Counted from the stretch's first letter, positions 19,050 to 27,403 are shown. The stretch: DNA of 64,000 nucleotides from Aliivibrio sp. 1S175 (GCF_001690985.1 NZ_MAJS01000035.1:109529-173528); one strand, 5' to 3'. The notes: generated by a model not told the origin, from the sequence alone. Program-made: numbers and translations.

Positions 19050-20315
19050 ATGGAAAATACAAACAAGCAGTGGTTAGGATTACCACTAAATCTATTATGG
19101 GGATATATCGCTATCGCCGTATTCATGACTGGTGATGGTTTTGAATTGGCCTTTTTATCTCATTACATGACAGAACTTGGGTTCACACCAACTCAGGCCT
19201 CTCTTGCGTTCACAGTATATGGTTTAGCGGCTGCTCTATCCGCTTGGGTTTCAGGGGTTGTTGCTGAAATAATTACACCACAAAAGACAATGAAAATTGG
19301 ATTCATAATGTGGTGTATCTTCCACGTGCTGTTCTTGATTTTTGGATTAGGCAATTCTAACTATGGCCTCATACTGTTATTTTACGGGATCAGAGGATTA
19401 GCTTATCCCCTCTTCTTATATTCTTTCATTGTCATAATTATTCACAACGTACGCAGTGATAGTGTGAGTTCATCATTAGGTTGGTTTTGGACTGTCTATT
19501 CAATTGGTATTGGCGTTGCGGGCAGTTATATCCCTAGCTTTACTATTCCGTGGATCGGTGAATTAGGCACACTATGGTTATCGTTAGTCTTTTGTTTCAT
19601 AGGTGGCATTATCGCAATGATTTCATTACGAAATATAAAAACCTCTACTCACATGCAAAATTTGACTACTAAAGAGAAATTAACCGAATTAAGCCGTGCA
19701 GTCACCTTGCTATATACAAATAAAAATATTCTCTATTCAAGCTTCATTCGCATTATTAATACATTATCTCTCTTTGGTTTTGCTGTAATCATGCCAATGA
19801 TGTTTGTTGATGAATTAGGATTTACTACCTCAAGTTGGTTACAGGTATGGACGGTTTTCTTCTTCACTACTATCTTCTCAAATGTGTTTTGGGGGATTAT
19901 GGGCGAAAAATTTGGGTGGATAAAAATAGTACGTTGGTTTGGTTGTTTAGGAATGGCCGCATCTACCCTTGCCTTCTACTATATACCTCAACACTTTGGC
20001 AATAACTTTTATATGGCACTGATCCCTGCAATATCTCTAGGTATTTTTGTCGCAGCATTTGTTCCGATGGCGGCAGTGTTCCCTGCACTTGAACCAAAAC
20101 ACAAAGGTGCTGCTATATCTGTTTATAACCTATCTTCTGGCTTATCTAACTTCTTAGCTCCGGCAATTGCCGCTCTTTTATTGCCTTATTTCAGCACGAT
20201 TGGAGTCGTACTTGCCTATACCGTACTTTATCTTCTTGCGTTTGTTTTTACCTATCTAGTGAAAGTCGAACAACCGGGATTTAGCCATAGTATAAATGAA
20301 ATTAAAATAGCATAA
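19050..20315 (+). CDS. dalT: D-arabinitol transporter, MFS polyol permease family
   Basis: 421 residues from the ATG at 19050, which follows AGAAAGAG. Twelve predicted membrane helices. The sequence closely follows Klebsiella DalT/RbtT: LPLNLLWGYIAIAVFMTGDGFELAFLS at the start (helix 1), the loop TPQKTMKIGF, GIRGLAYPLFLYSF, VMPMMFVDELGF and the C-terminal FPALEPKHKGAAISVYNLSSG. A proton-coupled symporter in the inner membrane. It is separated from dalK by a hairpin but cotranscription is likely, since no clear promoter is seen. Confidence 0.9.
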   Translation: MENTNKQWLGLPLNLLWGYIAIAVFMTGDGFELAFLSHYMTELGFTPTQASLAFTVYGLAAALSAWVSGVVAEIITPQKTMKIGFIMWCIFHVLFLIFGLGNSNYGLILLFYGIRGLAYPLFLYSFIVIIIHNVRSDSVSSSLGWFWTVYSIGIGVAGSYIPSFTIPWIGELGTLWLSLVFCFIGGIIAMISLRNIKTSTHMQNLTTKEKLTELSRAVTLLYTNKNILYSSFIRIINTLSLFGFAVIMPMMFVDELGFTTSSWLQVWTVFFFTTIFSNVFWGIMGEKFGWIKIVRWFGCLGMAASTLAFYYIPQHFGNNFYMALIPAISLGIFVAAFVPMAAVFPALEPKHKGAAISVYNLSSGLSNFLAPAIAALLLPYFSTIGVVLAYTVLYLLAFVFTYLVKVEQPGFSHSINEIKIA

Positions 20316-20327
20316 CGCTTTTATTTT

Positions 20328-20361
20328 GATGTGGTAAATACAACTTGATAATTACCACATC
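20328..20361 (+). terminator. Intercistronic hairpin between dalT and the HAD phosphatase gene
   Basis: GATGTGGTAA (20328-20337) pairs with TTACCACATC (20352-20361), a 10-bp stem with a 14-nt loop, followed by CACTTTTAG. Its T-tract is weak, so it may be an RNA-stability hairpin or leaky terminator rather than a full stop. Confidence 0.5.
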
Positions 20362-20383
20362 CACTTTTAGAACGAAGGAATAT

Positions 20384-21061
20384 ATGAATAAGAAAGCAGT
20401 TATATTTGATATGGATGGCGTCATCATTGATTCAGAACCATTCTGGCAAGAAGCTCAAAAAGAATCTTTGTTGCAATATGGCATTACTCTTTCCACTCAA
20501 GAATGTGAACGACTAACAATGGGGAAGCGAATAGATGAAATAGCCAGAATATGGTGTCATGCTTATCATATCGAGATTGATCCAAAAGTACTTGAAAAAA
20601 ATATACTGACGCGACTCTGCATTCGTATTTCAACACGAGGTCAGGCAATGGAGGGGCTAGCTAATATCATTCAATTCTTTAAAGAATCAGGCTATCAAAT
20701 CGGACTCGCAACGTCATCAACTCATACAGTGATCAACGCCGTTTTTAATCGACTTAATTTATGGGGATCATTCGATGTTATTTGCAGTGCTGAAAATGAA
20801 CAATTTGGAAAACCTCACCCCGATGTTTATTTGACTGCAGCAAGAAAACTGGGAATATCTCCTCATGAATGTATCGTAATAGAAGACAGCTTTACTGGAC
20901 TTTCTGCAGCAAAGAACGCTGAGATGACCACCTATTTAGTCGCTGCTAATTGTAATGAGGTGCAATTTCTTTCAGCTGATGGCCATTATGAAAACTTAAC
21001 CACATTAAAGCGCTTCTTCGCTCATGAATTAATGCTATCAAATGACTTTGCCGTAGCATAA
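20384..21061 (+). CDS. HAD-family sugar/polyol-phosphate phosphatase (HxpB/YniC-like)
   Basis: 225 residues from the ATG at 20384 behind AAGGA. HAD motif I FDMDGVIIDSEP (nucleophile and acid Asp), motif II LATSST, motif III Lys in GKPHPDVYL, and motif IV VIEDSFTGL are all intact. The helical cap and SEPFW start resemble hexitol phosphatase B / 2-deoxyglucose-6-phosphatase and beta-phosphoglucomutase relatives. It is the last gene of the dal operon. I infer that it removes polyol phosphates wrongly made by the xylulokinase, or dephosphorylates excess pathway sugar phosphate. The phosphatase assignment is firm, the substrate is not. Confidence 0.8.
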   Translation: MNKKAVIFDMDGVIIDSEPFWQEAQKESLLQYGITLSTQECERLTMGKRIDEIARIWCHAYHIEIDPKVLEKNILTRLCIRISTRGQAMEGLANIIQFFKESGYQIGLATSSTHTVINAVFNRLNLWGSFDVICSAENEQFGKPHPDVYLTAARKLGISPHECIVIEDSFTGLSAAKNAEMTTYLVAANCNEVQFLSADGHYENLTTLKRFFAHELMLSNDFAVA

Positions 21062-21116
21062 AAACTAAATTACTCTTATTTTAAATAAACGATTTATTCG
21101 TATTAATCTTATATAA

Positions 21117-21157
21117 AAAACCACTCACTTCGACGAGGGAATAAAGTGAGTGGTTTT
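21117..21157. terminator. Terminator at the end of the dal operon
   Basis: AAAACCACTCACTT (21117-21130) pairs with AAGTGAGTGGTTTT (21144-21157), a 14-bp stem with T/A tracts on both flanks. It lies between the convergent HAD and DUF3833 genes. Confidence 0.9.
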
Positions 21158-21190
21158 GGTTTAGCGGCATGTTTCATTTCAAGGTTTTAC

Positions 21191-21709
21191 TTATTTTCGG
21201 ATAACAAGTACAACTTCACCGACTTGTATACCCCATTTATAAATTTCAGTTTGATTGATAACAATACTATCTGAGACTTGATAAATCCAATCATCAAAAT
21301 CTACTTCATATTCTGAATCATCTACTTTTAATATCATCGAATATTGCCAATTAAGAGCATTGCCTGCACTTTTTCCATAAGCCGTATCAAGAATATCACT
21401 CGCCGTTCCTGTGTATGAGTTATCACCTAGATCTTGAATAATCCACGTTCTCTCTTGTTCTTCACCGTCATTAAATAGAAACTGTTCGTCTAGTGTTAAT
21501 GTATCTCCATTCCATTGAGCTTGAAGATCGACGGTGAACGTTCTGATGACAGTGCCATTGAAATCTTTAACTATCCCTTCTGCTTTTAAATTCTCTTGAA
21601 AAAAAGCTTTCATTGAAAACTCAGGGCTTATATTTGCATAGTCATCAATATCTTGAGAAGAGCAGCCAACTAATAGAATACTGAAAATAAGCAGCACTAT
21701 CTTTTTCAT
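21191..21709 (-). CDS. DUF3833-family lipoprotein
   Basis: 172 residues. Signal peptide with lipobox LLVGC (lipidated Cys about residue 16), then a beta-rich domain with KAFFQENLKAEGIVKDFNG and RTFTVDLQAQWNGDTLTLDE, which I recognise as DUF3833. Lipocalin-like folds of this kind often bind or carry lipids, but no function is established for it. It is the last gene of the lipid-modification operon, 2 nt after the chalcone-isomerase-like gene. Its presence beside Cfa and DUF1365 genes suggests a role at the outer or inner membrane in the same stress response. Confidence 0.8.
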   Translation of the reverse strand: MKKIVLLIFSILLVGCSSQDIDDYANISPEFSMKAFFQENLKAEGIVKDFNGTVIRTFTVDLQAQWNGDTLTLDEQFLFNDGEEQERTWIIQDLGDNSYTGTASDILDTAYGKSAGNALNWQYSMILKVDDSEYEVDFDDWIYQVSDSIVINQTEIYKWGIQVGEVVLVIRK

Positions 21710-21711
21710 TA

Positions 21712-22212
21712 TTATTCTCCTATTAATTTAAGACGTAGATCTGGGTAAGTGGTTTTTTCTGAAACCCAAATATCCAGAAAAAGCTGGGAGAAATCTTTAT
21801 TTGCTATTGCTCCAATAGGCTTATCATTTAAGAAAAATTGATTATTTCCTATTTTATCAATACTAAAAACCAATTTATCTTCAGGTTTCACATCAGGAAA
21901 GACTTGCTCTAACTCAACTAACCAAAAATCTAAATCTGGGTGCTTGATTGATTGCTCTTCCCATTGTTCTTTGGTCGCTTTAATTAGGTTTTCTTTTGTT
22001 ATATTACGATAATATTCAATCTCAAGCGCCTGTGGGTACTGCCCATACACAAATTGTCCTGAGGTGGTAAACAACTGCGCTTCATATACTGAGATTAAGA
22101 ACCATGACAGCTCTGATTTTCCACTGCTTTGTAAACCTTGCAATGGCGCCGCAGCCACACTATTTATAGTTAACAGGCTTGCTATGGTGAGTATACTTAT
22201 CAGTGTTCTCAT
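21712..22212 (-). CDS. Chalcone-isomerase-like periplasmic protein
   Basis: 166 residues from the ATG at 22210-22212, which has GGGGAAG just upstream; a longer reading from 22227 would place that site inside the gene. N-terminal signal peptide (about 1-22, ending VAAAP). The mature part, with FLISVYEAQLFTTSGQF and ALEIEYYRNITKENLIKAT, resembles the bacterial chalcone-isomerase-like domain, a fold related to fatty-acid-binding proteins. No flavonoid role is implied. It overlaps the DUF2878 gene by 53 nt, a large but repeated feature of such tight operons. Confidence 0.75.
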   Translation of the reverse strand: MRTLISILTIASLLTINSVAAAPLQGLQSSGKSELSWFLISVYEAQLFTTSGQFVYGQYPQALEIEYYRNITKENLIKATKEQWEEQSIKHPDLDFWLVELEQVFPDVKPEDKLVFSIDKIGNNQFFLNDKPIGAIANKDFSQLFLDIWVSEKTTYPDLRLKLIGE

Positions 22213-22729
22213 GGCTCTTCCCCTCATTATTTATTTTTGCTCTTAAACGCTTTTGAATAATAATAAATACGGGTAGATTGACCGCCCAGATCACTGCAAT
22301 TGAAAATAAAGTTATTTGATATGAATATGAGAAGTCCACAGCGCCTAATCTATGTCCCGCTAAATAATTTAATGGGCCTGCAACCGCACCAATTAAAACG
22401 ATTAGTCCAAGATGAAAACGAGATAACCACCCTAAACTGTGATTAATAGCAAAACCAAAATGACACCATAATAAAATGAGCCAAACGGGTATTAGTGCAT
22501 CATTAGAAAATTGATATACACCTGTAAATGATAATAATACATCACCAAAAACACCTAATATTGAAATTAGAATGAGTAAATAAAAGTCTATTTTCCGTGT
22601 TGGCGAAACTAAAAGGTGAAGTAATATTGAAACAAGTAAAAAAGGAATCGCTTGCTGTTGATAAAGGATGACAGCAAACCAAACTAATTGAAACCAGATT
22701 GCATTAATTAGAGGGAAATAACGTAACAT
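22160..22729 (-). CDS. DUF2878-family inner-membrane protein
   Basis: 189 residues, five to six predicted helices with short loops; NAIWFQLVWFAVIL near the start and ILLWCHFGFAINHSLGWL in the middle are DUF2878 hallmarks. AGGAGG sits before the ATG. It is next in line after cfa, with an 81-bp gap lacking an obvious terminator. The family is recurrently found beside cfa/DUF1365 clusters in gamma-proteobacteria. Its function is unknown; a membrane partner of the lipid-modifying enzymes is plausible. Confidence 0.78.
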   Translation of the reverse strand: MLRYFPLINAIWFQLVWFAVILYQQQAIPFLLVSILLHLLVSPTRKIDFYLLILISILGVFGDVLLSFTGVYQFSNDALIPVWLILLWCHFGFAINHSLGWLSRFHLGLIVLIGAVAGPLNYLAGHRLGAVDFSYSYQITLFSIAVIWAVNLPVFIIIQKRLRAKINNEGKSHENTDKYTHHSKPVNYK

Positions 22730-22810
22730 TGAAGCCTCCTAAGTTACCAAGCTAAATAATTGATTGTTAACAATATATTTAGATTGGTAAATACAAGTAA
22801 TGGTCGACTA

Positions 22811-24085
22811 CTAGCACACCCCATGTTGTGGTTTTGCAGCCACTAAATGCACAGTACTTATCTTACGCTCTAAAAAACCACCTTCGCAGTAACAAAGATA
22901 GAATTGCCATAAGCGAATAAAATCATCCCCATACCCCATTTGTTTTAAATCACTGTTCGCCTCATCAAAACGTTCATACCAATGACGTAATGTTTTTGCA
23001 TAATCTAACCCTATGTCATGTAGAGAAGTAATCACCATATCGGTATTCTCTGCCACTTTATTTGCCATCACACTAACCGATGGTAAACAGCCCCCCGGAA
23101 ATATATAACGCTGAATAAAATCGACACTTTTACGGTATTGGTCATAGCGTTGGTCTGCAATGGTAATTGCTTGAATTAGCATCTTGCCTTCAGGTTTAAG
23201 GTGTCGGCTGCATACATCAAAAAAGGTGCCTAGGTATTCGTGTCCTACCGCTTCTATCATCTCTATTGATACTAATTTGTCATACTGGCCTTCCAGCGTA
23301 CGATAATCTTGTTTTAGAAGCGTAATTCGGTCTTCTAATCCTAAGGCTTTTACTCTCTGCTCTGCAAATTCATATTGAGCATCGGAAATTGTCGTCGTGG
23401 TCACATTTACGCCATATTGCTGTGCTGCATAAATAGCTAAGGCTCCCCAACCCGTGCCTATTTCAAGTAAGGTTTCACCTTCTTTGAGTTCTAGTCTCTC
23501 GCAAATGGTGTGTAACTTAAATAGTTGCGCTTCTTCCAAATTTGCATCGGCATTTGGGTAAATAGCACTTGAGTACAACATCTCTTTATCAAGAAACGTT
23601 TTATACATTTCATTGCCTAAGTCATAGTGCGCTAAGATGTTCTTTTTCGATCCTTCTTTGGTGTTTTTGTTGCGCTTATGGTTTATTAAATCAAAAAACT
23701 GAACCAATTTACTAAAGCTATTTTCTACTCTATCAAGCACACCTTCTTCACGCCCTAATACCTGAATAACCTTCGTTAAATTTGGACTTGTCCACCAACC
23801 AGCAACATATGCCTCACTCGCACCAATCCCACCACCGAATAAAATTTTTCGATACGCTTCTGTGTTATTGATTTCTACAACTGCTTGCAGGGAGGCTAAG
23901 GGGTCCCCCAAAACAACTTGTCCTAATTCATCGTTTATCGTCAGTGAAGCTTGAGTCATTTTACCTAAATAATCCAATAACACTTTACGTGCCATACTAT
24001 CAATCCAACGCATTGATTTATTGTTTTTAACATCGATTAATGTTGAATTCTTCAATGCTGGTCCGTCTATTTGATTGTTAGCCAT
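22811..24085 (-). CDS. cfa: Cyclopropane-fatty-acyl-phospholipid synthase family methyltransferase
   Basis: 424 residues from the ATG at 24083-24085, preceded by AAGGAGAG; an in-frame TTG at 24118 lies inside the DUF1365 gene. SAM-dependent modification of unsaturated acyl chains in membrane phospholipids. The N-terminal lipid-binding region is followed by ILAHYDLGNEMYKTFLDKEMLYSSA, SAM motif LLEIGTGWGALAIYAA (about 205-220), VSIEMIEAVGHEY and the C-terminal WYERFDEAN. This subgroup, next to COG2907 and DUF1365, belongs to RpoE-ChrR regulons and in Rhodobacter a related enzyme makes the methylated precursors of furan fatty acids. The product could therefore be cyclopropane or methyl-branched lipid. 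Confidence 0.88.
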   Translation of the reverse strand: MANNQIDGPALKNSTLIDVKNNKSMRWIDSMARKVLLDYLGKMTQASLTINDELGQVVLGDPLASLQAVVEINNTEAYRKILFGGGIGASEAYVAGWWTSPNLTKVIQVLGREEGVLDRVENSFSKLVQFFDLINHKRNKNTKEGSKKNILAHYDLGNEMYKTFLDKEMLYSSAIYPNADANLEEAQLFKLHTICERLELKEGETLLEIGTGWGALAIYAAQQYGVNVTTTTISDAQYEFAEQRVKALGLEDRITLLKQDYRTLEGQYDKLVSIEMIEAVGHEYLGTFFDVCSRHLKPEGKMLIQAITIADQRYDQYRKSVDFIQRYIFPGGCLPSVSVMANKVAENTDMVITSLHDIGLDYAKTLRHWYERFDEANSDLKQMGYGDDFIRLWQFYLCYCEGGFLERKISTVHLVAAKPQHGVC

Positions 24086-24095
24086 TGCTCTCTCC

Positions 24096-24827
24096 TTATT
24101 GCTTAGGGTGTGGCACAAATGGAATTTTTTTTATGAATAATTTCAATGCTTGCCAATAAATGCCCCATACTATTTTTACGGTCATCATCGGAATAGAGAT
24201 CACTTGTTGACGTATATTTTTTGAATTAAATTCTTTACGCGTCATCGCTATCGTTGCATCAAAAATTTTTTCTTGTTGGTCACCTAAGCTACGGTTTTCT
24301 AAATGTAAGGATAATCGCTTACTCGGTTCTTTAATAAACCAATGATATTTCATGTTTAAATCCAGAAATGGAGAAACATGAAAGGTTTTATCTATGATTT
24401 GCTCAGATCCAATTTTTATTAAGTAATAATGGGTTTGATTCCAAGGTGTATTACTCACCTCTGCAAGCAAATCGGTGAGTTGACCTTGAGAGTTATAACA
24501 ATAATAAAAATTGATTGGACTAAAGTAGATCCCAAAGCAACGAACCTGTCCGACAAAAAGCACTCTTCCTTTCTCTCTTTTCCCTCCCAACTCCGCTACT
24601 TTATTCCATACCGATTTTTTTAATGATTCATCTTTAGAACCTATATAATCAGAGCGACGGAAACTCAAGGGCGCAAAATCCCCCTTTTTAAACCATCCTA
24701 TTTTTTCTGTTTTATCTAACTCATCCAAGTCTAAGGCAACAAAAAACATACGATAACTAAAGCTATGTGGCCTTGTTTGAAATCGTCGATGTCTTACGTC
24801 GCCTTGATAGAGACAAGAATGTATCAT
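24096..24827 (-). CDS. DUF1365-family protein of the Cfa cluster
   Basis: 243 residues. The N-terminus SCLYQGDVRHRRFQTRPHSFSYRMFFVALDLD and the block FGIYFSPINFYYCYN are signature DUF1365 (COG3496). It overlaps the FAD oxidoreductase gene by 4 nt and ends just before cfa, so the three are translated together. In Rhodobacter sphaeroides a member of this family is under the singlet-oxygen sigma factor and has been linked to furan fatty acid formation. The biochemical activity is not established. It has no signal peptide, and conserved aromatic residues suggest lipid contact. Confidence 0.85.
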   Translation of the reverse strand: MIHSCLYQGDVRHRRFQTRPHSFSYRMFFVALDLDELDKTEKIGWFKKGDFAPLSFRRSDYIGSKDESLKKSVWNKVAELGGKREKGRVLFVGQVRCFGIYFSPINFYYCYNSQGQLTDLLAEVSNTPWNQTHYYLIKIGSEQIIDKTFHVSPFLDLNMKYHWFIKEPSKRLSLHLENRSLGDQQEKIFDATIAMTRKEFNSKNIRQQVISIPMMTVKIVWGIYWQALKLFIKKIPFVPHPKQ

Positions 24828-26101
24828 AGGCTAATACCAAAACGCTGACATACATCAAGCGCACTTTTTACGCCATCTTCATGAAAACCATTATACCAAT
24901 ACGCCCCTGCAAAATGGGTATGATGTCGGCCGCAAATCTCTTCTCTGCGTGCTTGAGCTTCTATCGTGTCAGTATTAAAAACAGGATGATCATACTTATA
25001 AGTCCCTAGTATTTTATCTTTATGTATCAAAGGAGAATTGTTAAGGGTCACACAAAATGTCGTCTCTTCTGTCTCTAGCCCTTGCAGTATGTTCATATTA
25101 TAAGTAACGCTTGATGGGTTATTTTTATTGCCGGTATCAAGGTGGTAATTCCAAGCAGCCCATGCGCGTTTTTGTATTGGTAATAGGCTCTCGTCTGTAT
25201 GTAAAACAACTTCATTTTCTTGATAAGTTAGCTTACTTAATACTGTTTTTTCAGCCGTTGTGATGTCACTCAACATCGCAAGAGATTGGTCACTATGACA
25301 AGCCAAAATCACGTCATCAAATTCATATTTATCTTGATGGTTTATCTCTAATGTCACACCTTGTGGACGTCGAGTCACACTTGTTACAGGGCTGTTTAAA
25401 TGAATTTTATCTTTAAACGAGGCAATCAACGGTTGAATGTATGAATGAGAACCTTGAGGAATAACGTACCACTGCGGTCTATTCGCAATATCCAATAAAC
25501 CATGATTATGAAAAAAACGAATGAAAAAATGCAATGGAAAAGCTTTCATGTCTTGCAGGCTAGAAGACCAAATTGCAGCCCCCATAGGTAATATATAATG
25601 CTCCGAAAAGTAACTGCTGTAATCATTACGATACAAGAAATCACCTAACGTACCATCAATATCGAGTTCGATATGATCATCACTTTGTTCTTCACTCCAC
25701 AATTCTTTACATTGTTTATTAAAACGTAGGATTTCACTGATCAGTGATAAAAATTTAGTATTAAATAAATTAGATCGTTGAGCGAAGAGTGTATTCAAAT
25801 TATGCCCGTTGTATTCAAGACCAGAAATTACATTCTTAACACTAAAACTCATTTCTGTCTCTTGCCCTGCTAACCCTAATTGAGTCAATAGTTCAATAAA
25901 ATTTGGGTACGTTCTGTCATTGAAAACAATAAAACCCGTATCAATATCCCACTCTTTTCCTTCTGCCTTCACTTGTTTTGTTGCGGTGTGCCCACCAATA
26001 TAATCATTGGCTTCAAATACTGTCACGTCATGCTCTCGTGATAATAAATGCGCACAAACTAACCCTGAAACTCCAGAACCAACCACTGCAATTTTTTTCA
26101 T
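24824..26101 (-). CDS. FAD-dependent amine-oxidase-like protein (COG2907)
   Basis: 425 residues from the ATG at 26099-26101, whose first base is the last base of the SDR stop codon (TAATG). The N-terminal dinucleotide fold is IAVVGSGVSGLVCAHLLS, then EANDYIGGHTATK, with GFIVFNDRTYPNF and AGAYWYNGFHEDGVKSAL near the C-terminus, all typical of COG2907. Families of this kind work as acyl-chain desaturases or oxidases, and a Rhodobacter homologue is needed for furan fatty acids under singlet oxygen. It is encoded directly before DUF1365 and cfa. Confidence 0.87.
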   Translation of the reverse strand: MKKIAVVGSGVSGLVCAHLLSREHDVTVFEANDYIGGHTATKQVKAEGKEWDIDTGFIVFNDRTYPNFIELLTQLGLAGQETEMSFSVKNVISGLEYNGHNLNTLFAQRSNLFNTKFLSLISEILRFNKQCKELWSEEQSDDHIELDIDGTLGDFLYRNDYSSYFSEHYILPMGAAIWSSSLQDMKAFPLHFFIRFFHNHGLLDIANRPQWYVIPQGSHSYIQPLIASFKDKIHLNSPVTSVTRRPQGVTLEINHQDKYEFDDVILACHSDQSLAMLSDITTAEKTVLSKLTYQENEVVLHTDESLLPIQKRAWAAWNYHLDTGNKNNPSSVTYNMNILQGLETEETTFCVTLNNSPLIHKDKILGTYKYDHPVFNTDTIEAQARREEICGRHHTHFAGAYWYNGFHEDGVKSALDVCQRFGISL

Positions 26102-26838
26102 TATCGTTTCATCCTTAAAGCGAGCCAATGCCAAATACGGTCAGGGAGACTTCCCATCAAAATTAAAAAACTCGTAAATGGAAATGGAAAATAAATGTGT
26201 TTTTTATTCTTTTCTATACCAAGCATAATATGTTGAGCAGCTTTATCTACTTCAATTAGCATCGGCATTGGAAAGTCATTTTTATTCGTTAATGGCGTCT
26301 TCACAAAGCCTGGTGCTATAACACTGATCGTGAACTTATCTGGTGATATATCTAACTGAAGCGATTTAGCTAAATAATGAATCGCGGCTTTACTAGAGCC
26401 ATAAGCCTCCGCTCGTTGAAAAGGGACATAGGAAGCACTCGATCCCATTAATGCTAAATGCCCTCCTCTTTTCATTTTAGGTATTAATACTTGTAAACAA
26501 TAACCAATTGAAATTACATTCGTTGTGATCACTCGCTCAAATAATGCAGCATCGAAATTTAGGGCATCATCTATATATTCACACGTCCCTGCATTTAGAA
26601 TAACAATGTCTAACATATCAACGCTTGAAAGAGCAGCAACGATGGCATCGCTATCATCAAGATCAAAAACAACTTCAATTAAGCTTCCTGATATCTTTGA
26701 CGATTTTAATATCTCAATATCCGAATACGACGTAAAGTTGCGCCCACAGGCATAGACTAGATATCCTTGCTTAAGATATTTTTGAGTTAACGACAAGCCT
26801 ATTCCAGATGTTGCTCCTGTAATTAATATTGTTTTCAT
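26101..26838 (-). CDS. Short-chain dehydrogenase/reductase
   Basis: 245 residues, classical SDR. The cofactor motif TGATSGIG is at residues 7-14, NAG at about 89-91, and the catalytic Ser-Tyr-x3-Lys lies in GSSASYVPFQRAEAYGSSKAA. The C-terminal end is hydrophobic and basic, which may anchor it to the membrane. It overlaps the upstream NTF2-like gene by 4 nt. It belongs to the lipid-modification operon; the substrate is probably a lipid-derived alcohol or ketone, but that is inference from context. Confidence 0.85.
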   Translation of the reverse strand: MKTILITGATSGIGLSLTQKYLKQGYLVYACGRNFTSYSDIEILKSSKISGSLIEVVFDLDDSDAIVAALSSVDMLDIVILNAGTCEYIDDALNFDAALFERVITTNVISIGYCLQVLIPKMKRGGHLALMGSSASYVPFQRAEAYGSSKAAIHYLAKSLQLDISPDKFTISVIAPGFVKTPLTNKNDFPMPMLIEVDKAAQHIMLGIEKNKKHIYFPFPFTSFLILMGSLPDRIWHWLALRMKR

Positions 26839-27263
26839 GACTGCATTCTCTTTTTAATCAGCCTTACTGCTGAACCAAGAACCGGTAAATGTTCATACAA
26901 CATTTGCCCCATGTCTAAATAATCTCGATGGTAATAAACCGTTTCATTAAACTTAATATGAGAAGTTCCATCCACCGAAATTACTTTTCCTTTACCTATT
27001 TTAGGATGGCTATACTCCATCGTCCAAAAAAGGCTAGCTTCATTATCAGATTCAATCACATTATGGATATTAAATTTACAATCTAGAATATTTTCGTAAA
27101 GATGCTCAAAATAACGTGTCAGTTGAGGTAAACCATTAATCTGATGAATAGCATCTACAAACTGTATGTCATTTGAATAAATTTCAGGGAGTCGATGAAG
27201 GTTGGAGCGATTTAAATCACCATAAAGAGAAATGAATGTACTAATGAAAGTTGAATGCTTCAT
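26835..27263 (-). CDS. NTF2/SnoaL-like protein, first gene of the lipid-stress operon
   Basis: 142 residues, an alpha+beta-barrel NTF2-like fold judged from FISLYGDLNRSNLHRLPEIYSNDIQFVDAIHQINGLPQLTRYFEHLY. These small proteins bind hydrophobic ligands or act as isomerases/hydratases. It has a good AAGGATA ribosome site and lies 31 nt below an RpoE-type -10 element. It is the promoter-proximal gene of the run NTF2-SDR-COG2907-DUF1365-cfa-DUF2878-chalcone-DUF3833. Specific function unknown. Confidence 0.8.
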   Translation of the reverse strand: MKHSTFISTFISLYGDLNRSNLHRLPEIYSNDIQFVDAIHQINGLPQLTRYFEHLYENILDCKFNIHNVIESDNEASLFWTMEYSHPKIGKGKVISVDGTSHIKFNETVYYHRDYLDMGQMLYEHLPVLGSAVRLIKKRMQS

Positions 27264-27293
27264 GATGATATATCCTTATTGAGGTTATGAATT

Positions 27294-27321
27294 ACTACGC
27301 GATAGTATTCAAAAAAGATCA
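27294..27321 (-). promoter_or_regulatory. RpoE/ChrR-type ECF promoter of the lipid-stress operon
   Basis: On the minus strand: TGATCT (27321-27316), 16-nt spacer, CGTAGT (27299-27294). It matches TGATCC-N16-CGTATA upstream of the sigma gene at 10 of 12 positions with identical spacing, and both are preceded by G. The -10 is 31 nt from the ATG of the NTF2-like gene. The -35 is part of the hairpin that ends chrR transcription. Confidence 0.8.
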
Positions 27322-27337
27322 CTTCCTGTGATCTTTT
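27311..27337 (-). terminator. Terminator of rpoE-chrR, overlapping the next promoter
   Basis: AAAAGATCAC and GTGATCTTTT form a perfect 10-bp stem (27313-27322 and 27328-27337) with a 5-nt loop, giving a run of six Ts in the minus-strand reading direction. It is 67-93 nt past the chrR stop. The distal arm contains the TGATCT -35 element of the operon that follows. Confidence 0.85.
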
Positions 27338-27403
27338 AATAGGATGCTCTAGTTATTTAACTATATTAAATATAGGCAGAAATTAGACAGAGTACAATTA
27401 ACA

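Noticed and set aside
24086-24118. Longer Cfa reading from TTG at 24118
   Set aside because: It would start inside the DUF1365 gene without a ribosome site; the ATG at 24085 has AAGGAGAG.
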